From contig NZ_JASCIR010000016.1 in the NCBI RefSeq assembly GCF_029968095.1, positions 1-64,000 on the forward strand: a stretch of 64,000 nt of DNA. The letters run 5' to 3'. The stretch's first letter is position 1; the number at the start of each line of letters is the position of its first letter. Origin of the DNA: Streptomyces solicavernae. GTDB taxonomy: Bacteria; Actinomycetota; Actinomycetes; Streptomycetales; Streptomycetaceae. Under the pieces are notes generated by a model, which worked only from the letters and a program-made list of their open reading frames with translations, did no database searches and was not told the DNA's origin. This document shows, in pieces, positions 16,972 through 28,858 of this stretch. A program made the translations under genes and the position numbers.

Positions 16972-17385
16972 GTGTCCCAGCTCTCCCGTTTCTCCCGTTT
17001 TGCCATGCTCAGTCGTTGCCCCCCGACCGGTCCCCGGCAGCATCAGCGCGCATTCAAGGGCCGGTTGAGCACAACAGGGCACCTACTATGCACTGCGCCG
17101 TGGGGCCCCGGTCCACCAGGTTCGGTCTGCGCGTCCGCTCTGTACCGGAAGTTCACAGAGCCGCCGCACTTCCCTGTCCCGGCCCCCGTGTCGCCGGGGC
17201 CGTGTCAGCGGGTAGCGTGACCTCCCACACGAACACAGGGCACCGCAGCGCACGGCGGCCGCGACGGCGACGCACGGACGACGAGTCAGTCGTCGGGCGA
17301 CGGCGAGCGACGACGGGCAGTCGACCCACGGTCGACCCGCACAGCCGTGCGCCACCAAGCGAATTGATGCCACATTGCGAAAGGG
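16972..17385. promoter_or_regulatory. Divergent promoter region between eccB and eccE
   Basis: A 414-base gap with transcription leaving in both directions. It must carry both promoters. By eye I found no palindromic operator or standard promoter I would defend, and no small gene. Confidence 0.5.
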
Positions 17386-18726
17386 ATGTCCCGGGGGATG
17401 ACCAGCGCTACGAGCACTCGGCGCGGACGCCGCGCACAGCAGCAGCCGAGGGGCGGGGGCAGGGGCAGGCCCAACCCCGCACCGGTTCCCGCAGCATCCT
17501 CGACATCCGCGGCGCCGCGCACCCTGCCGCGCCCCGGCGGGCTCGGCCCGCTGCGCCTGCAGCAGCTGGTCCTGGTCGAGCTGGCCGCCGCGATCATGGT
17601 GGTCGCCGGGCTCGTCGAGCGCTGGCTGCTCGCCCCGGCCGGAGCCGTCGCCGCGCTCCTGGTGCTGCTGGCGATCCTGCGCCGCCACCACCGTCCGCTG
17701 CCGGAGTGGTACGAGACGGCGCGCGCGCTCAAGCAGCGCCAGCGCGAGGCCAAGTCGCCGGTTCCGCCGGGCACCGAGCCGATGCTGGCGCCGGCCGTCG
17801 AGTGCGACGCGGCGCTGCGCACGTACAGCTTCGTGTCCCGGGACGACCGGTCGATCGGCATGATCGGCGACGGCTCGTTCCTGACGGCCGTGCTGTTCGT
17901 GCAGCCGAGCGACGAGCCGCTGCGGCCCGAAATGGCCAACCGTCAGCTGCCGTTGCAGCTGATCCAGGACTCCCTTGAGGTGGACGGCATCGAGCTGGCC
18001 TCCGCCCAGGTCGTCCAGCACACGCAGCCCGCGCCCGCCCCGCACCTGCCGCAGCAGTCGGTCGCCGCGCGGTCGTACGGCCCGCTGCAGGCCCAGTCCG
18101 GCTCGCCGGCGCTGCGGCTGACGTGGATCGCGCTCAAGCTCGACCCCGAGCTGTGCCCGGAGGCCGTGGAGGCCCGCGGCGGCGGCGTGCCCGGCGCCCA
18201 GCGCGCCCTGCTGCGCGTCGCCGACCAGCTCGCCAGCCGCCTGGCGGGCCAGGGCTTCGAGGCGACGATCCTGGACGAGAACGAGCTGGTGAACGCGGTC
18301 GCCACCTCCAGCTGCCTGAACCCGCGCGCCAACTCCCAGCACAGCAACGACGGCCGGCCCACCCAGCGGCGCACGGTCGAGGCCGTCCGCACCTGGCGGG
18401 TGGACGACCGCTGGCACACCACGTACTGGATCTCCCGCTGGCCGCAGCTCGGCCAGGGCGGCGTCGGACTGCCGCAGCTGGTCACCCGCTTCACCTCGCT
18501 GCCGGTGCTGGCGACCACCTTCAGCACCACCCTGAGCCGAGCCGGCAACCGCGGCATCGCGATCGCGGGCCACGTACGCATCACGGGCCGCGGCGAGAAC
18601 GAACTGGACCAGGCACGCCGCGAGTTGGAGCGCGCCGCGGGCGCCTCCAAGGTCGGCCTCGTGCGGCTCGACCGCGAACAGGTCCCCGGCGCCCTCGCCA
18701 CCCTGCCGCTCGGAGGTACGTCCTGA
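17386..18726 (+). CDS. eccE: Type VII secretion core protein EccE
   Basis: A 446-residue protein. A basic Pro-rich head (about 1-55) is followed by two close transmembrane helices (about 60-78 and 80-98: LVLVELAAAIMVVAGLV and AGAVAALLVLLAIL) and a cytosolic domain starting WYETARALKQRQRE. The domain carries RTYSFVSRDDRSIGMIGDG and YWISRWPQLG, typical of actinomycete EccE. EccE is the peripheral subunit of the ESX membrane complex. The ATG at 17386 abuts AAAGGG; the ATG at 17398 is an alternative. The stop overlaps the next start (TGATG), so the two products are probably made together. Confidence 0.85.
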   Translation: MSRGMTSATSTRRGRRAQQQPRGGGRGRPNPAPVPAASSTSAAPRTLPRPGGLGPLRLQQLVLVELAAAIMVVAGLVERWLLAPAGAVAALLVLLAILRRHHRPLPEWYETARALKQRQREAKSPVPPGTEPMLAPAVECDAALRTYSFVSRDDRSIGMIGDGSFLTAVLFVQPSDEPLRPEMANRQLPLQLIQDSLEVDGIELASAQVVQHTQPAPAPHLPQQSVAARSYGPLQAQSGSPALRLTWIALKLDPELCPEAVEARGGGVPGAQRALLRVADQLASRLAGQGFEATILDENELVNAVATSSCLNPRANSQHSNDGRPTQRRTVEAVRTWRVDDRWHTTYWISRWPQLGQGGVGLPQLVTRFTSLPVLATTFSTTLSRAGNRGIAIAGHVRITGRGENELDQARRELERAAGASKVGLVRLDREQVPGALATLPLGGTS

Positions 18727-19577
18727 TGTCCTACCCCACGCCGACCATGAACCAGGGACAGCAGCGCCAGGGCGGGCCCGAGCGCCGGCCCGCCCACGTC
18801 GCCTCGCCGACCGACACCGGCATGATCCCGCTGCTCCAGCAGCCGGAGACGCCGCAGCAGCCGGAGCAACGGCGCATCTTCAGCCCGGGGTTCGGCCTGC
18901 GCGGCCCGCGCCGCAACCGCCATGTGGTGACGTCCGACGAGATCGCCGCGATCAGCATGCCGATCGGCGACGACGGCGTGATCATCGGCACGGACACCGA
19001 GAACACGCCCGCCGTGCTCGGCCTGGCCCGCCCCACCCCGTTCGACGTGTGCGTGGTCGGCGGTCTGTGGCTCGCCCAGGTGCTCGCGCTCCGCTCGGCG
19101 GCGACGGGCGCGCGCGTGGCCGTCGAGACGGGCCGCCCGCAGGTGTGGACGCAGCTGGCGCAGGCGGCCGGCGGCGGCCAGCAGTGCGTGACCGTCTACC
19201 CGGTGGGCCGCGTGCCCGCGCAGGGACCTTCGGTCTCCAGCCCGGTCGTGCTGATCCGTGACTGCGGTGTCCGCCCGCCGCGCGGCCGGGTCACCTCGCT
19301 GCCCTGGCAGGCGGTCGTGACGGTCCTGCCGTACGTCGGCGAGCACGCGCCGCGCTGGCTGGCGCAGGCCCAGCTGGTCGGCATCCAGCGCATCTCGCCG
19401 CAGGAGACCGAGGTCGTACGCGAGACCCTCGGCGTACCCGCGGACCACCTGCAGCTGCTGCCGACGCTGTCGGACAACGTCGCGCTGTGGTGCACCCGCA
19501 AGCACCGCAAGTACGTGATGACCGAGCCCACCGACGCCGAGAACGGTCTGCTCGGTGGGGCGCGCCGGATGGACTGA
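18726..19577 (+). CDS. T7SS-associated protein, function unknown, coupled to eccE
   Basis: A 283-residue soluble protein. A Pro/Gln-rich head (about 1-55) is followed by an alpha/beta domain with VVTSDEIAAISMPIGDDGVI, PTPFDVCVVGGLWLAQVLALR and VAVETGRPQVWTQL, ending YVMTEPTDAENGLLGGARRMD. There is no Walker motif and no membrane helix. It overlaps eccE by the sequence TGATG. Similar genes sit next to eccE in Streptomyces T7SS loci (recalled), but I know no role. A cytosolic accessory factor of the secretion complex is inferred. Confidence 0.65.
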   Translation: MSYPTPTMNQGQQRQGGPERRPAHVASPTDTGMIPLLQQPETPQQPEQRRIFSPGFGLRGPRRNRHVVTSDEIAAISMPIGDDGVIIGTDTENTPAVLGLARPTPFDVCVVGGLWLAQVLALRSAATGARVAVETGRPQVWTQLAQAAGGGQQCVTVYPVGRVPAQGPSVSSPVVLIRDCGVRPPRGRVTSLPWQAVVTVLPYVGEHAPRWLAQAQLVGIQRISPQETEVVRETLGVPADHLQLLPTLSDNVALWCTRKHRKYVMTEPTDAENGLLGGARRMD

Positions 19578-19590
19578 GCGCCCCGGACCG

Positions 19591-19624
19591 CTCCGCAACC
19601 GGATTGTGATGTCCGGTCGCGGAG
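19591..19624 (+). terminator. Hairpin terminator after the eccE unit
   Basis: A 13-base stem with one mismatch (ctccgcaaccgga / tccggtcgcggag) and an 8-base loop lies 14 bases after the stop of the eccE-coupled gene. Confidence 0.65.
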
Positions 19625-19790
19625 CCGCACCGGGGCCGATCGGCTCGCGTACCCGTCTCTCCGGCCGGCGTTCGACGTCCGGCCGGATTGCGTCTTTCGG
19701 TGGCCGATCCGATGCCCTTGGATGCTCGGAGTCCGTCCGGACGGGCCGAGAATCCCCCAACCCGCCCGGATGTTCCGTGATTCCGGGCAC

Positions 19791-19813
19791 CCGGATCCGA
19801 TCCTCGGATCCGG
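19791..19813. promoter_or_regulatory. Perfect 10-base palindrome, possible operator or small hairpin
   Basis: The arms ccggatccga and tcggatccgg flank a 3-base centre, about 210 bases upstream of the EspI-like gene. It could be a protein-binding site or a second terminator. Confidence 0.35.
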
Positions 19814-20023
19814 GGCGAGCAGAGCCCGGGGACCCCGGGGAAGCCGGTCGTCCGCAACGGCGGCGGAGACGGAGCGCACACAAGGGCGCTTTCCCGTACC
19901 GCGGTGCGAGTGATTAGGCTCTTCTGGTGATGCGGTTGCGTCGCAGACGCGTGGGACGCGCCACCCCATCCGCCCGACCGCGACGTACGCATTCAGCAGC
20001 AGTGGCTGACCAGGAGGCAAGCA

Positions 20024-23239
<3,216 letters not shown>

Positions 23240-23261
23240 CAGGAAGCGGGTGGCCACACCC

Positions 23262-23312
23262 GTACGAGCGAAAGGGGTTGGCGTCACCGGACGCCAACCC
23301 CTTCGCTCGTAC
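23262..23312. terminator. Strong bidirectional terminator between convergent genes
   Basis: A very long hairpin: arm gtacgagcgaaaggggttgg followed by cgtc, and an almost perfect complement with one bulged base and a 4-base loop. It lies between the stops of the EspI-like gene (23239) and the DUF397 gene (23329). Confidence 0.85.
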
Positions 23313-23328
23313 GAGAAGAACCTTCGCG

Positions 23329-23604
23329 CTATTTCAGATCGAACTCCCCGTCGCGCGCGCCGAGCACGAACGCGCGCCACTCCGCCTCGGTGTAACGCAG
23401 CACCGTCTCGGGCTCCTTGGAGTTGCGCATGGCGACGGCGCCGCCTTCGAGATAGGCGATCTCGACCTTCTCGTCCTCGGGCCCGCCGGGTGCGCTGTGC
23501 CATTCGACGCCGCTGATGTCCAGCGCGTACAGCGCGTCCTTCTCCGCCTCTTTGCGCGCCTTGAGCGCCGCCTGCGCCTGCTCTTGCTGCTGCTCCGTCG
23601 ACAT
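23329..23604 (-). CDS. DUF397-domain small protein (BldB family), candidate BldB
   Basis: A 91-residue highly charged protein. A Gln/Glu/Lys-rich helical head (MSTEQQQEQAQAALKARKEA) leads to the DUF397 domain: LYALDISGVEWHSAPGG, VEIAYLEGGAVAMRNS and LRYTEAEWRAFVLGARDGEF. The W-x-S, valine-rich strand, R-x-S and EWRAF--G-R-GEF signatures match the family. The family includes BldB, a small charged regulator needed for aerial growth and antibiotic production in Streptomyces, whose gene lies near the T7SS locus in S. coelicolor (recalled). The ATG is preceded by GGAGAGA. It may be bldB itself, but only an alignment could decide between that and another paralogue. Confidence 0.75.
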   Translation of the reverse strand: MSTEQQQEQAQAALKARKEAEKDALYALDISGVEWHSAPGGPEDEKVEIAYLEGGAVAMRNSKEPETVLRYTEAEWRAFVLGARDGEFDLK

Positions 23605-23902
23605 CAGGATCTCTCCGTTCCGCTGGCCTGACCCGTGCCTCGGACTCTACCGTCGGTCCTGGCCTTTCGGCGTACGTCTTCAGAGGGCTGTACCAATGTC
23701 GGTCACGGGCCCAACTCGGCGTCATAACAGGGGCGTTCCCGCAGGCCACGCCGGGTTCATCCGCCGTTGACATGTTTAGACCACCGCTGATAGACACACA
23801 CCTCATCCAACTGAGCTGTTCCGCATGGCATCGCCTGTCATCCAGTACGTCCCGCAGTACGTCCGCCTTTCTGAGCGAGCAACTACGCGAGGTCAACTGC
23901 CC
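23605..23902. promoter_or_regulatory. Divergent intergenic region between the DUF397 gene and the peptide transporter operon
   Basis: About 300 bases from which transcription leaves both ways. No operator palindrome or clear promoter was recognised. Open frames entering from the transporter side lack a ribosome site. Confidence 0.45.
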
Positions 23903-25777
23903 ATGGACACAAGAGTTCAGCCCGTACCAGACGTACCAGCGAGAAGAAGGCCACGCCGCCGCGTCCGCGTCCTGCTCGCCTCCGGGGCCGCCGCGCTGAC
24001 GCTCACCGCCGGCCTCGCCTCGCCGCTCAACCCGGCGCCGGACTCGGCGCAGGCGGAGAGCACCGGCAAGACGAGGCTGACGGTCGCGGTGGCGCAGAGC
24101 GTCGACTCGCTCAGCCCGTTCCTCGCCCAGCGTCTGGTCAGTACGAGCATCCACAAGCTGATGTACGAGTATCTGACGAACTACGACCCGAAGGACAGCC
24201 ACACGGTCCCGGGGCTCGCCACCAAGTGGGAGCCGTCCGCCGACAAGCTGACCTGGACGTACACCATCCGCAAGGACTCGAAGTGGTCCGACGGGAAGCA
24301 GGCCACGGCCGAGGACGCGGCGTGGACGTTCAACAAGATCATGACGGACGAGGGCGCCGCCACGGTCAATGCCAGCTATGTCACCAACTTCAAGAAGGTG
24401 ACGGCTCCTTCGCCGGAGAAACTGGTCATCGAGCTGAAGAAGCCGCAGGCCACGATGACCGCCCTCGACGTGCCGATCGTGCCGAAGCACGTGTGGGAGA
24501 AGGTCGAGGACTTCGGGAAGTTCAACAACGACGACAAGTTCCCGATCGTCGGCAACGGCCCGTTCATCCTCACCGATTACGAGAAGGACAAGTACGTCAA
24601 GCTGGAGCCCAACAAGGACTTCTGGCGCGGCGCCCCGAAGTTCGACGAGCTGGTCTTCAAGACGTACAAGGACCAGGACGCGGCGGTGGCGGCCCTGAAG
24701 AAGGGCGAGGTGTCCTTCGTCGCAGGTCAGCCCTCGCTCACCCCGGCGCAGGCCGCGGAGTTGAAGAACGTCCCGAACGTGAAGGTCAATGACGCGCCGG
24801 GCCGCCGCTTCTTCGCGCTCGCCACGAATCCGGGTGCGCAGACCAAGGACGGCGAGAAGTTCGGCGACGGCCATCCGGCACTGCTCGACCGGAAGGTGCG
24901 GCAGGCCCTTTTCCTGGCCGTGGACCGCGAGACGATCATCGACAAGGTGTTCCGGGGCCACGCGGTCAAGGGCGAGGGATATATCCCGCCGCGTTTCTCG
25001 GACTACTTCTGGAAACCGTCCCCGGACCAGGAACTCGCGCACGACCCGAAGAAGGCAGCCAGACTCCTGGACGAGGCGGGCTACAAGAAGAACGGCGACG
25101 GAAAGCGCGTCGGCAAGGACGGAAAGCCGCTCGACTTCCGCATTCTGTGCCACGCCACCGACCCGATCGACAAGTCGATCGGCAATTACCTCAAGGAGTG
25201 GTGGGGCGAGCTCGGCATCGGCCTTGAGGTGCAGTGCCTCGACAACGTGACCGACCCCTGGTACGCGGGCGAGTACGACCTGGCCTTCGACGGCTGGTCC
25301 GTCAACCCCGACCCGGACTTCGTCCTGTCGCTGCACATCTGCGACGCGCTGCCGTCCAAGCCGGGCGCCACGTCCCCGACGGACAACTTCATCTGTGACG
25401 AGAAGTACGACGAGCTGTACAAGAAGCAGCAGGCCGAGTACGACCCGGCCAAGCGCCAGGACCTCGTCAAGCAGATGCAGTCGCGGCTGTACGACACCGG
25501 CTACATGAACATCATCGCGTACCCGAACGCCGTCGAGGCGTACCGCACGGACCAGATCAAGTCGATCACGACGATGCCCTCGGACGCGGGCAACATCTAC
25601 GGCCAGGACGGGTACTGGAGCTGGTGGTCGGCGGTGCCGGCGGACGACGGGGCGGGCTCGGACGGCGGGACGTCGGCGGGCGTGGTGATCGGCATCGCCG
25701 CCGCTGCCGTCGTCGTCATCGGCGCCGGGGCGTTCGTGGCGCTGCGCCGCCGCGCCACCGCGGAAGAACGCGAATAG
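23903..25777 (+). CDS. Oligopeptide ABC transporter substrate-binding protein (SBP family 5) with C-terminal membrane anchor
   Basis: A 624-residue exported protein. A basic start (RRRPRRRVRVLL) and a hydrophobic stretch form a signal peptide ending near AQA. There is no lipobox cysteine. The mature domain is a family 5 peptide-binding protein (TRLTVAVAQSVDSLSPF, LATKWEPSADKLTWTYTIRK, DRKVRQALFLAVDRETII). Unusually, it ends in a Gly/Ser linker, one transmembrane helix (GVVIGIAAAAVVVIGAGAFV) and a short basic tail, so it is probably held by its C-terminus instead of a lipid. The ATG at 23903 is chosen because it starts the signal peptide with gaggtc upstream. It is the first gene of the five-gene transporter. 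Confidence 0.88.
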   Translation: MDTRVQPVPDVPARRRPRRRVRVLLASGAAALTLTAGLASPLNPAPDSAQAESTGKTRLTVAVAQSVDSLSPFLAQRLVSTSIHKLMYEYLTNYDPKDSHTVPGLATKWEPSADKLTWTYTIRKDSKWSDGKQATAEDAAWTFNKIMTDEGAATVNASYVTNFKKVTAPSPEKLVIELKKPQATMTALDVPIVPKHVWEKVEDFGKFNNDDKFPIVGNGPFILTDYEKDKYVKLEPNKDFWRGAPKFDELVFKTYKDQDAAVAALKKGEVSFVAGQPSLTPAQAAELKNVPNVKVNDAPGRRFFALATNPGAQTKDGEKFGDGHPALLDRKVRQALFLAVDRETIIDKVFRGHAVKGEGYIPPRFSDYFWKPSPDQELAHDPKKAARLLDEAGYKKNGDGKRVGKDGKPLDFRILCHATDPIDKSIGNYLKEWWGELGIGLEVQCLDNVTDPWYAGEYDLAFDGWSVNPDPDFVLSLHICDALPSKPGATSPTDNFICDEKYDELYKKQQAEYDPAKRQDLVKQMQSRLYDTGYMNIIAYPNAVEAYRTDQIKSITTMPSDAGNIYGQDGYWSWWSAVPADDGAGSDGGTSAGVVIGIAAAAVVVIGAGAFVALRRRATAEERE

Positions 25778-25852
25778 CGGAAGATCGCGACAAGAGGAAT
25801 GCGATAACAAGAGGAACGCGATAGAGGAACGCGGACAACAGAGCGCGAATAG
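25761..25852. repeat. Degenerate tandem repeat spanning the stop of the binding-protein gene
   Basis: About six imperfect units of 12-17 bases of the type gaggaacgcgataacaa. The first unit contains the TAG stop of the binding-protein gene. The repeat fills the gap before the permease gene. Confidence 0.6.
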
Positions 25853-25865
25853 GCGGATCCGTTCC

Positions 25866-26939
25866 ATGACCGATGCCTCCACCGGTACCACCGCGCTCGC
25901 GGACCCCGACGGCCCGGCTCCGGCCGGGCCGTCGGGCCGCGGGCCGCGCGCCCGTGACACCGTCGCCTATCTGAGATACGGGGCGGGCAAGCTGCTCGGC
26001 GCGGCGGTGTCGCTGTTCGCCGTGCTCGTGACGAGCTTCTTCCTGTTCCGGATCATCCCGGGCGACCCGGTCCGCACCATCACGCACGGCCGGGCCGTCT
26101 CCGAGGAGCAGCTGCAGGCGCTGCGCCGCCAGTTCGGCATCGACAAGCCGCTGTGGGAGCAGTTCACGCTGTACTGCGGTCAGGCGCTGCAGGGCGATTT
26201 CGGCAACTCGTACCAACTCCACGATCCCGTGGGCGAGTTGATCTGGAACCGGCTGCCTGCGACGCTGCTGCTGACCGGCACGGCGTTCGTCCTGTACTCG
26301 CTGATCGGGGTCTGGCTGGGCACCCGCTCGGCGTGGCGCAGCGGCGGGCTCGGCGACCGCTTCAACACGGGCCTGTCGCTGACCCTCTACTCGGTGCCGT
26401 CGTTCTGGCTGGGCCTGATGCTGATCAATGTGTTCGCGGTCGGCGCCGGATTCGTCCCGGGCCTGTTCCCGACCGGCCTGATGGAGTCAGGCGACGGCTC
26501 CACGGGCCTCGCGCACGCCCTGGACGTGGCGCACCACATGGTCCTGCCGGTGGTCACGCTGGTAGCGGTCGGGTACGCGCAGACGCTGCTCGTGATGCGC
26601 TCCTCGCTGCTCGACGAGATGGGCGGCGACTATCTGACGACGGCCCGCGCGAAGGGCCTGCGCGACACCCTCGTACGCCGCCGCCACGCCGTGCCCAACG
26701 CGCTGCTTCCCACGGTGACGCTGCTGTTCGTGAACCTCGGGCATGTGGTGGCGGGGCAGATCCTGGTCGAGACGGTGTTCTCCTGGCCGGGCCTCGGCGG
26801 ACTCTTCTACGACGCCTTGTCGATCCCCGATCTCCCCCTGCTCCAGGGCCTGTTCTTCGTGTTCGCGGCCGGTGTGATCCTGATGAACACCCTGGCCGAC
26901 CTGATCTATCCGCTGCTCGATCCCCGGGTGGGCCGATGA
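25866..26939 (+). CDS. Oligopeptide ABC transporter permease, DppB/OppB type
   Basis: A 357-residue inner-membrane permease. After a Pro/Gly-rich head it has six hydrophobic segments (first: LLGAAVSLFAVLVTSFFLF) and the family start FRIIPGDPVRTI. The cytoplasmic EAA-like loop is DYLTTARAKGLRDTLVRRRH, followed by AVPNALLPTVTL; this is where the ATPases dock. It forms the translocation pore with the second permease. The stop overlaps the next start (ATGA). Confidence 0.92.
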   Translation: MTDASTGTTALADPDGPAPAGPSGRGPRARDTVAYLRYGAGKLLGAAVSLFAVLVTSFFLFRIIPGDPVRTITHGRAVSEEQLQALRRQFGIDKPLWEQFTLYCGQALQGDFGNSYQLHDPVGELIWNRLPATLLLTGTAFVLYSLIGVWLGTRSAWRSGGLGDRFNTGLSLTLYSVPSFWLGLMLINVFAVGAGFVPGLFPTGLMESGDGSTGLAHALDVAHHMVLPVVTLVAVGYAQTLLVMRSSLLDEMGGDYLTTARAKGLRDTLVRRRHAVPNALLPTVTLLFVNLGHVVAGQILVETVFSWPGLGGLFYDALSIPDLPLLQGLFFVFAAGVILMNTLADLIYPLLDPRVGR

Positions 26940-27874
26940 CCACGACCGATACGCCTACGACCGATACGCCTGCGAAGACCACGTCCCCGAAGAGCACCCG
27001 CGCCCTCGCCCGGGACCGCAGACGGCAGTCCGTGGCGCGCTTCTGGCGGCAGTACCGCACACACCGCGCGGGCCTGTTCGGCCTGGCCTCGCTCGCCCTC
27101 TTCGTCCTGCTCGCCCTCCTGGCCCCGCTGCTGGTCGGCGCGGACGTGCAGAGCGTCACGAAGGCGCCGGGACGGCCGCTGGAGGCGCCCGGCGGGGAGT
27201 TTCCGCTCGGCACGGACAAGTACGGCCGCACCATGCTGGGCCTGCTGATCTGGGGGGCGCGCTTCTCGCTCACGGTCGGCTTCCTCGCGGCGGCGCTGTC
27301 CGTGGCGATCGGCACCCTGATCGGCATCACGGCCGGGCACTACAAGGGCTGGTACGCGACGGTCATCATGCGGGTCACCGACTGGTTCCTGGTCATGCCG
27401 ACCCTCGTCCTGGCGATCGCCCTGGCCAGCGTCCTTTCCCGCTCGATCTGGACGATCATCCTCGCGATCGGCGTCACCACCTGGCCCACCACGGCCCGTC
27501 TGGTCCGCGCGCAGACGCTCGCCGTGGAGTCCCGCCCGTACATCGAACGCGCCAAGGCGCTCGGCGGCGGCCATACCCACATCATGACCCGGCACGTGCT
27601 GCCGAACGTGATGCCGCTGGTCCTCGCCCAGACCACCCTGGTGATCTCCTCGGCGGTCCTCACCGAGGCCACTCTCGCCTTCCTCGGCCTCGGCGACCCG
27701 ACGGTCACGTCCTGGGGCGGGCTCCTCCAGGACGCCCGGGACGCCGGTGCGACGACGAAGTGGTGGTACGTGGTGCCGCCCGGGATCGCCATCGCCCTGG
27801 TGGCGCTGTCCTTCACGCTCTGCGGCCGCGCCGTCGAGTCCGTGCTCAACCCGAGGCTGGGGGTGTCCCGGTGA
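26936..27874 (+). CDS. Oligopeptide ABC transporter permease, DppC/OppC type
   Basis: A 312-residue permease. A Thr/Pro-rich head is followed by the family features RAGLFGLASLALFVLLALLA, the HPLGTDxxGRDxL-like segment EFPLGTDKYGRTMLGLLIWG, five further helices and the EAA loop (SRPYIERAKALGGGHTHIM, then TRHVLPNVMPLV). It is the partner of the DppB-type subunit. It starts within the stop of the previous gene (ATGA) and its own stop overlaps the GTG of the ATPase gene. Confidence 0.92.
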   Translation: MTTTDTPTTDTPAKTTSPKSTRALARDRRRQSVARFWRQYRTHRAGLFGLASLALFVLLALLAPLLVGADVQSVTKAPGRPLEAPGGEFPLGTDKYGRTMLGLLIWGARFSLTVGFLAAALSVAIGTLIGITAGHYKGWYATVIMRVTDWFLVMPTLVLAIALASVLSRSIWTIILAIGVTTWPTTARLVRAQTLAVESRPYIERAKALGGGHTHIMTRHVLPNVMPLVLAQTTLVISSAVLTEATLAFLGLGDPTVTSWGGLLQDARDAGATTKWWYVVPPGIAIALVALSFTLCGRAVESVLNPRLGVSR

Positions 27875-28821
27875 CCACCGCACCACTGCTCGACATCAAG
27901 GACCTCAACGTCACGTACGGCACCGGGGCCGCCGCCGTACGCGGGGTCGACCTCACCCTGGCGGCCGGCCAGAAGCTCGGCATCGCGGGCGAGTCCGGCT
28001 GCGGCAAGTCGACGCTCGCCCTGGCCCTGCTGCGGCTGCTGCCCGCCGGGGCGAAGCTCTCCGGGGAGATCCTGCTCGACGGCGAGGACGTCCTCACCAT
28101 GAAGTGGGGGCGGCTTCGGGCGGTGCGCTGGGCGGGCGCCTCCATCGTGTTCCAGGGCGCGATGCACTCCCTGAACGCGGTGCGCCGCATCGGCGACCAG
28201 ATCGCCGAGCCCATGCTGATCCACCGCACGGCGCCCCCTTCGGGCGTACGGAAGAAGGTCGCCGTACTCCTGGAGCACGTGGGCCTGCCCGCGTCCCGCG
28301 CGGACTCGTACCCGCACGAGCTCTCCGGCGGGCAGCGCCAGCGCGTGATGATCGCGATGGCCCTGGCCTGCGACCCGAAGCTGATCGTCGCCGACGAGCC
28401 CACGACGGCCCTGGACGTGATGATCCAGGCCCAGATCCTGCGCCTGATCGAGCAGTTGGTGGCCGAGCAGAACGTCGGCCTGATCATGATCAGCCACGAC
28501 CTGGCGGTCCTCGCCGACACCTGCGACCGGCTCGCGGTGATGTACGCGGGCCGCGTCGTGGAGCAGGGCCCGGCCGCGCAGGTCTACGAGTCGGCCCTGC
28601 ACCCGTACGCCAAGGCCCTCTCGGCGGCGTTCCCCCGCATCGGCGACCCGGCCTCCCGCCACGCCCCCCGGGGCCTGGCCGGCGACCCCCCGGACCCCTC
28701 GGACCTGCCGCCGGGCTGCACGTTCCATCCGCGATGCCCGGTGGCGCTGGACCGCTGCGCGGTGGAGGACCAGGCGTTGCGGGGCGAGGAGGAGCGGAGG
28801 GCGGCATGCGTGCACGTGTGA
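27871..28821 (+). CDS. Oligopeptide ABC transporter ATP-binding protein, DppD/OppD type
   Basis: A 316-residue ABC ATPase. Walker A is GESGCGKSTLALALL (about 46-60), the signature HELSGGQRQRVMIAMAL, Walker B LIVADEPTTALDV, and the switch His lies in MISHDLAVLAD. The C-terminal oligopeptide extension has the Cys pattern GCTFHPRCPVALDRCAVE (cluster-type motif of the DppD/OppD tail). The start is GTG inside the permease stop (GTGA). It pairs with the ATPase downstream to power peptide import. Confidence 0.93.
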   Translation: MTTAPLLDIKDLNVTYGTGAAAVRGVDLTLAAGQKLGIAGESGCGKSTLALALLRLLPAGAKLSGEILLDGEDVLTMKWGRLRAVRWAGASIVFQGAMHSLNAVRRIGDQIAEPMLIHRTAPPSGVRKKVAVLLEHVGLPASRADSYPHELSGGQRQRVMIAMALACDPKLIVADEPTTALDVMIQAQILRLIEQLVAEQNVGLIMISHDLAVLADTCDRLAVMYAGRVVEQGPAAQVYESALHPYAKALSAAFPRIGDPASRHAPRGLAGDPPDPSDLPPGCTFHPRCPVALDRCAVEDQALRGEEERRAACVHV

Positions 28822-28858
28822 CGGCTGTGGGCACCACCTGGCAACGGAAGGACGGACG

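Larger units (their letters stand above)
19578..20023. promoter_or_regulatory. 446-base region with two hairpins and the promoter of the EspI-like gene
   Basis: It contains the terminator at 19591-19624 and a second palindrome at 19791-19813 (ccggatccga / tcggatccgg, 3-base loop). The end near the next gene has AGGAGG before the GTG at 20024. No gene is supported here on either strand. Confidence 0.5.
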
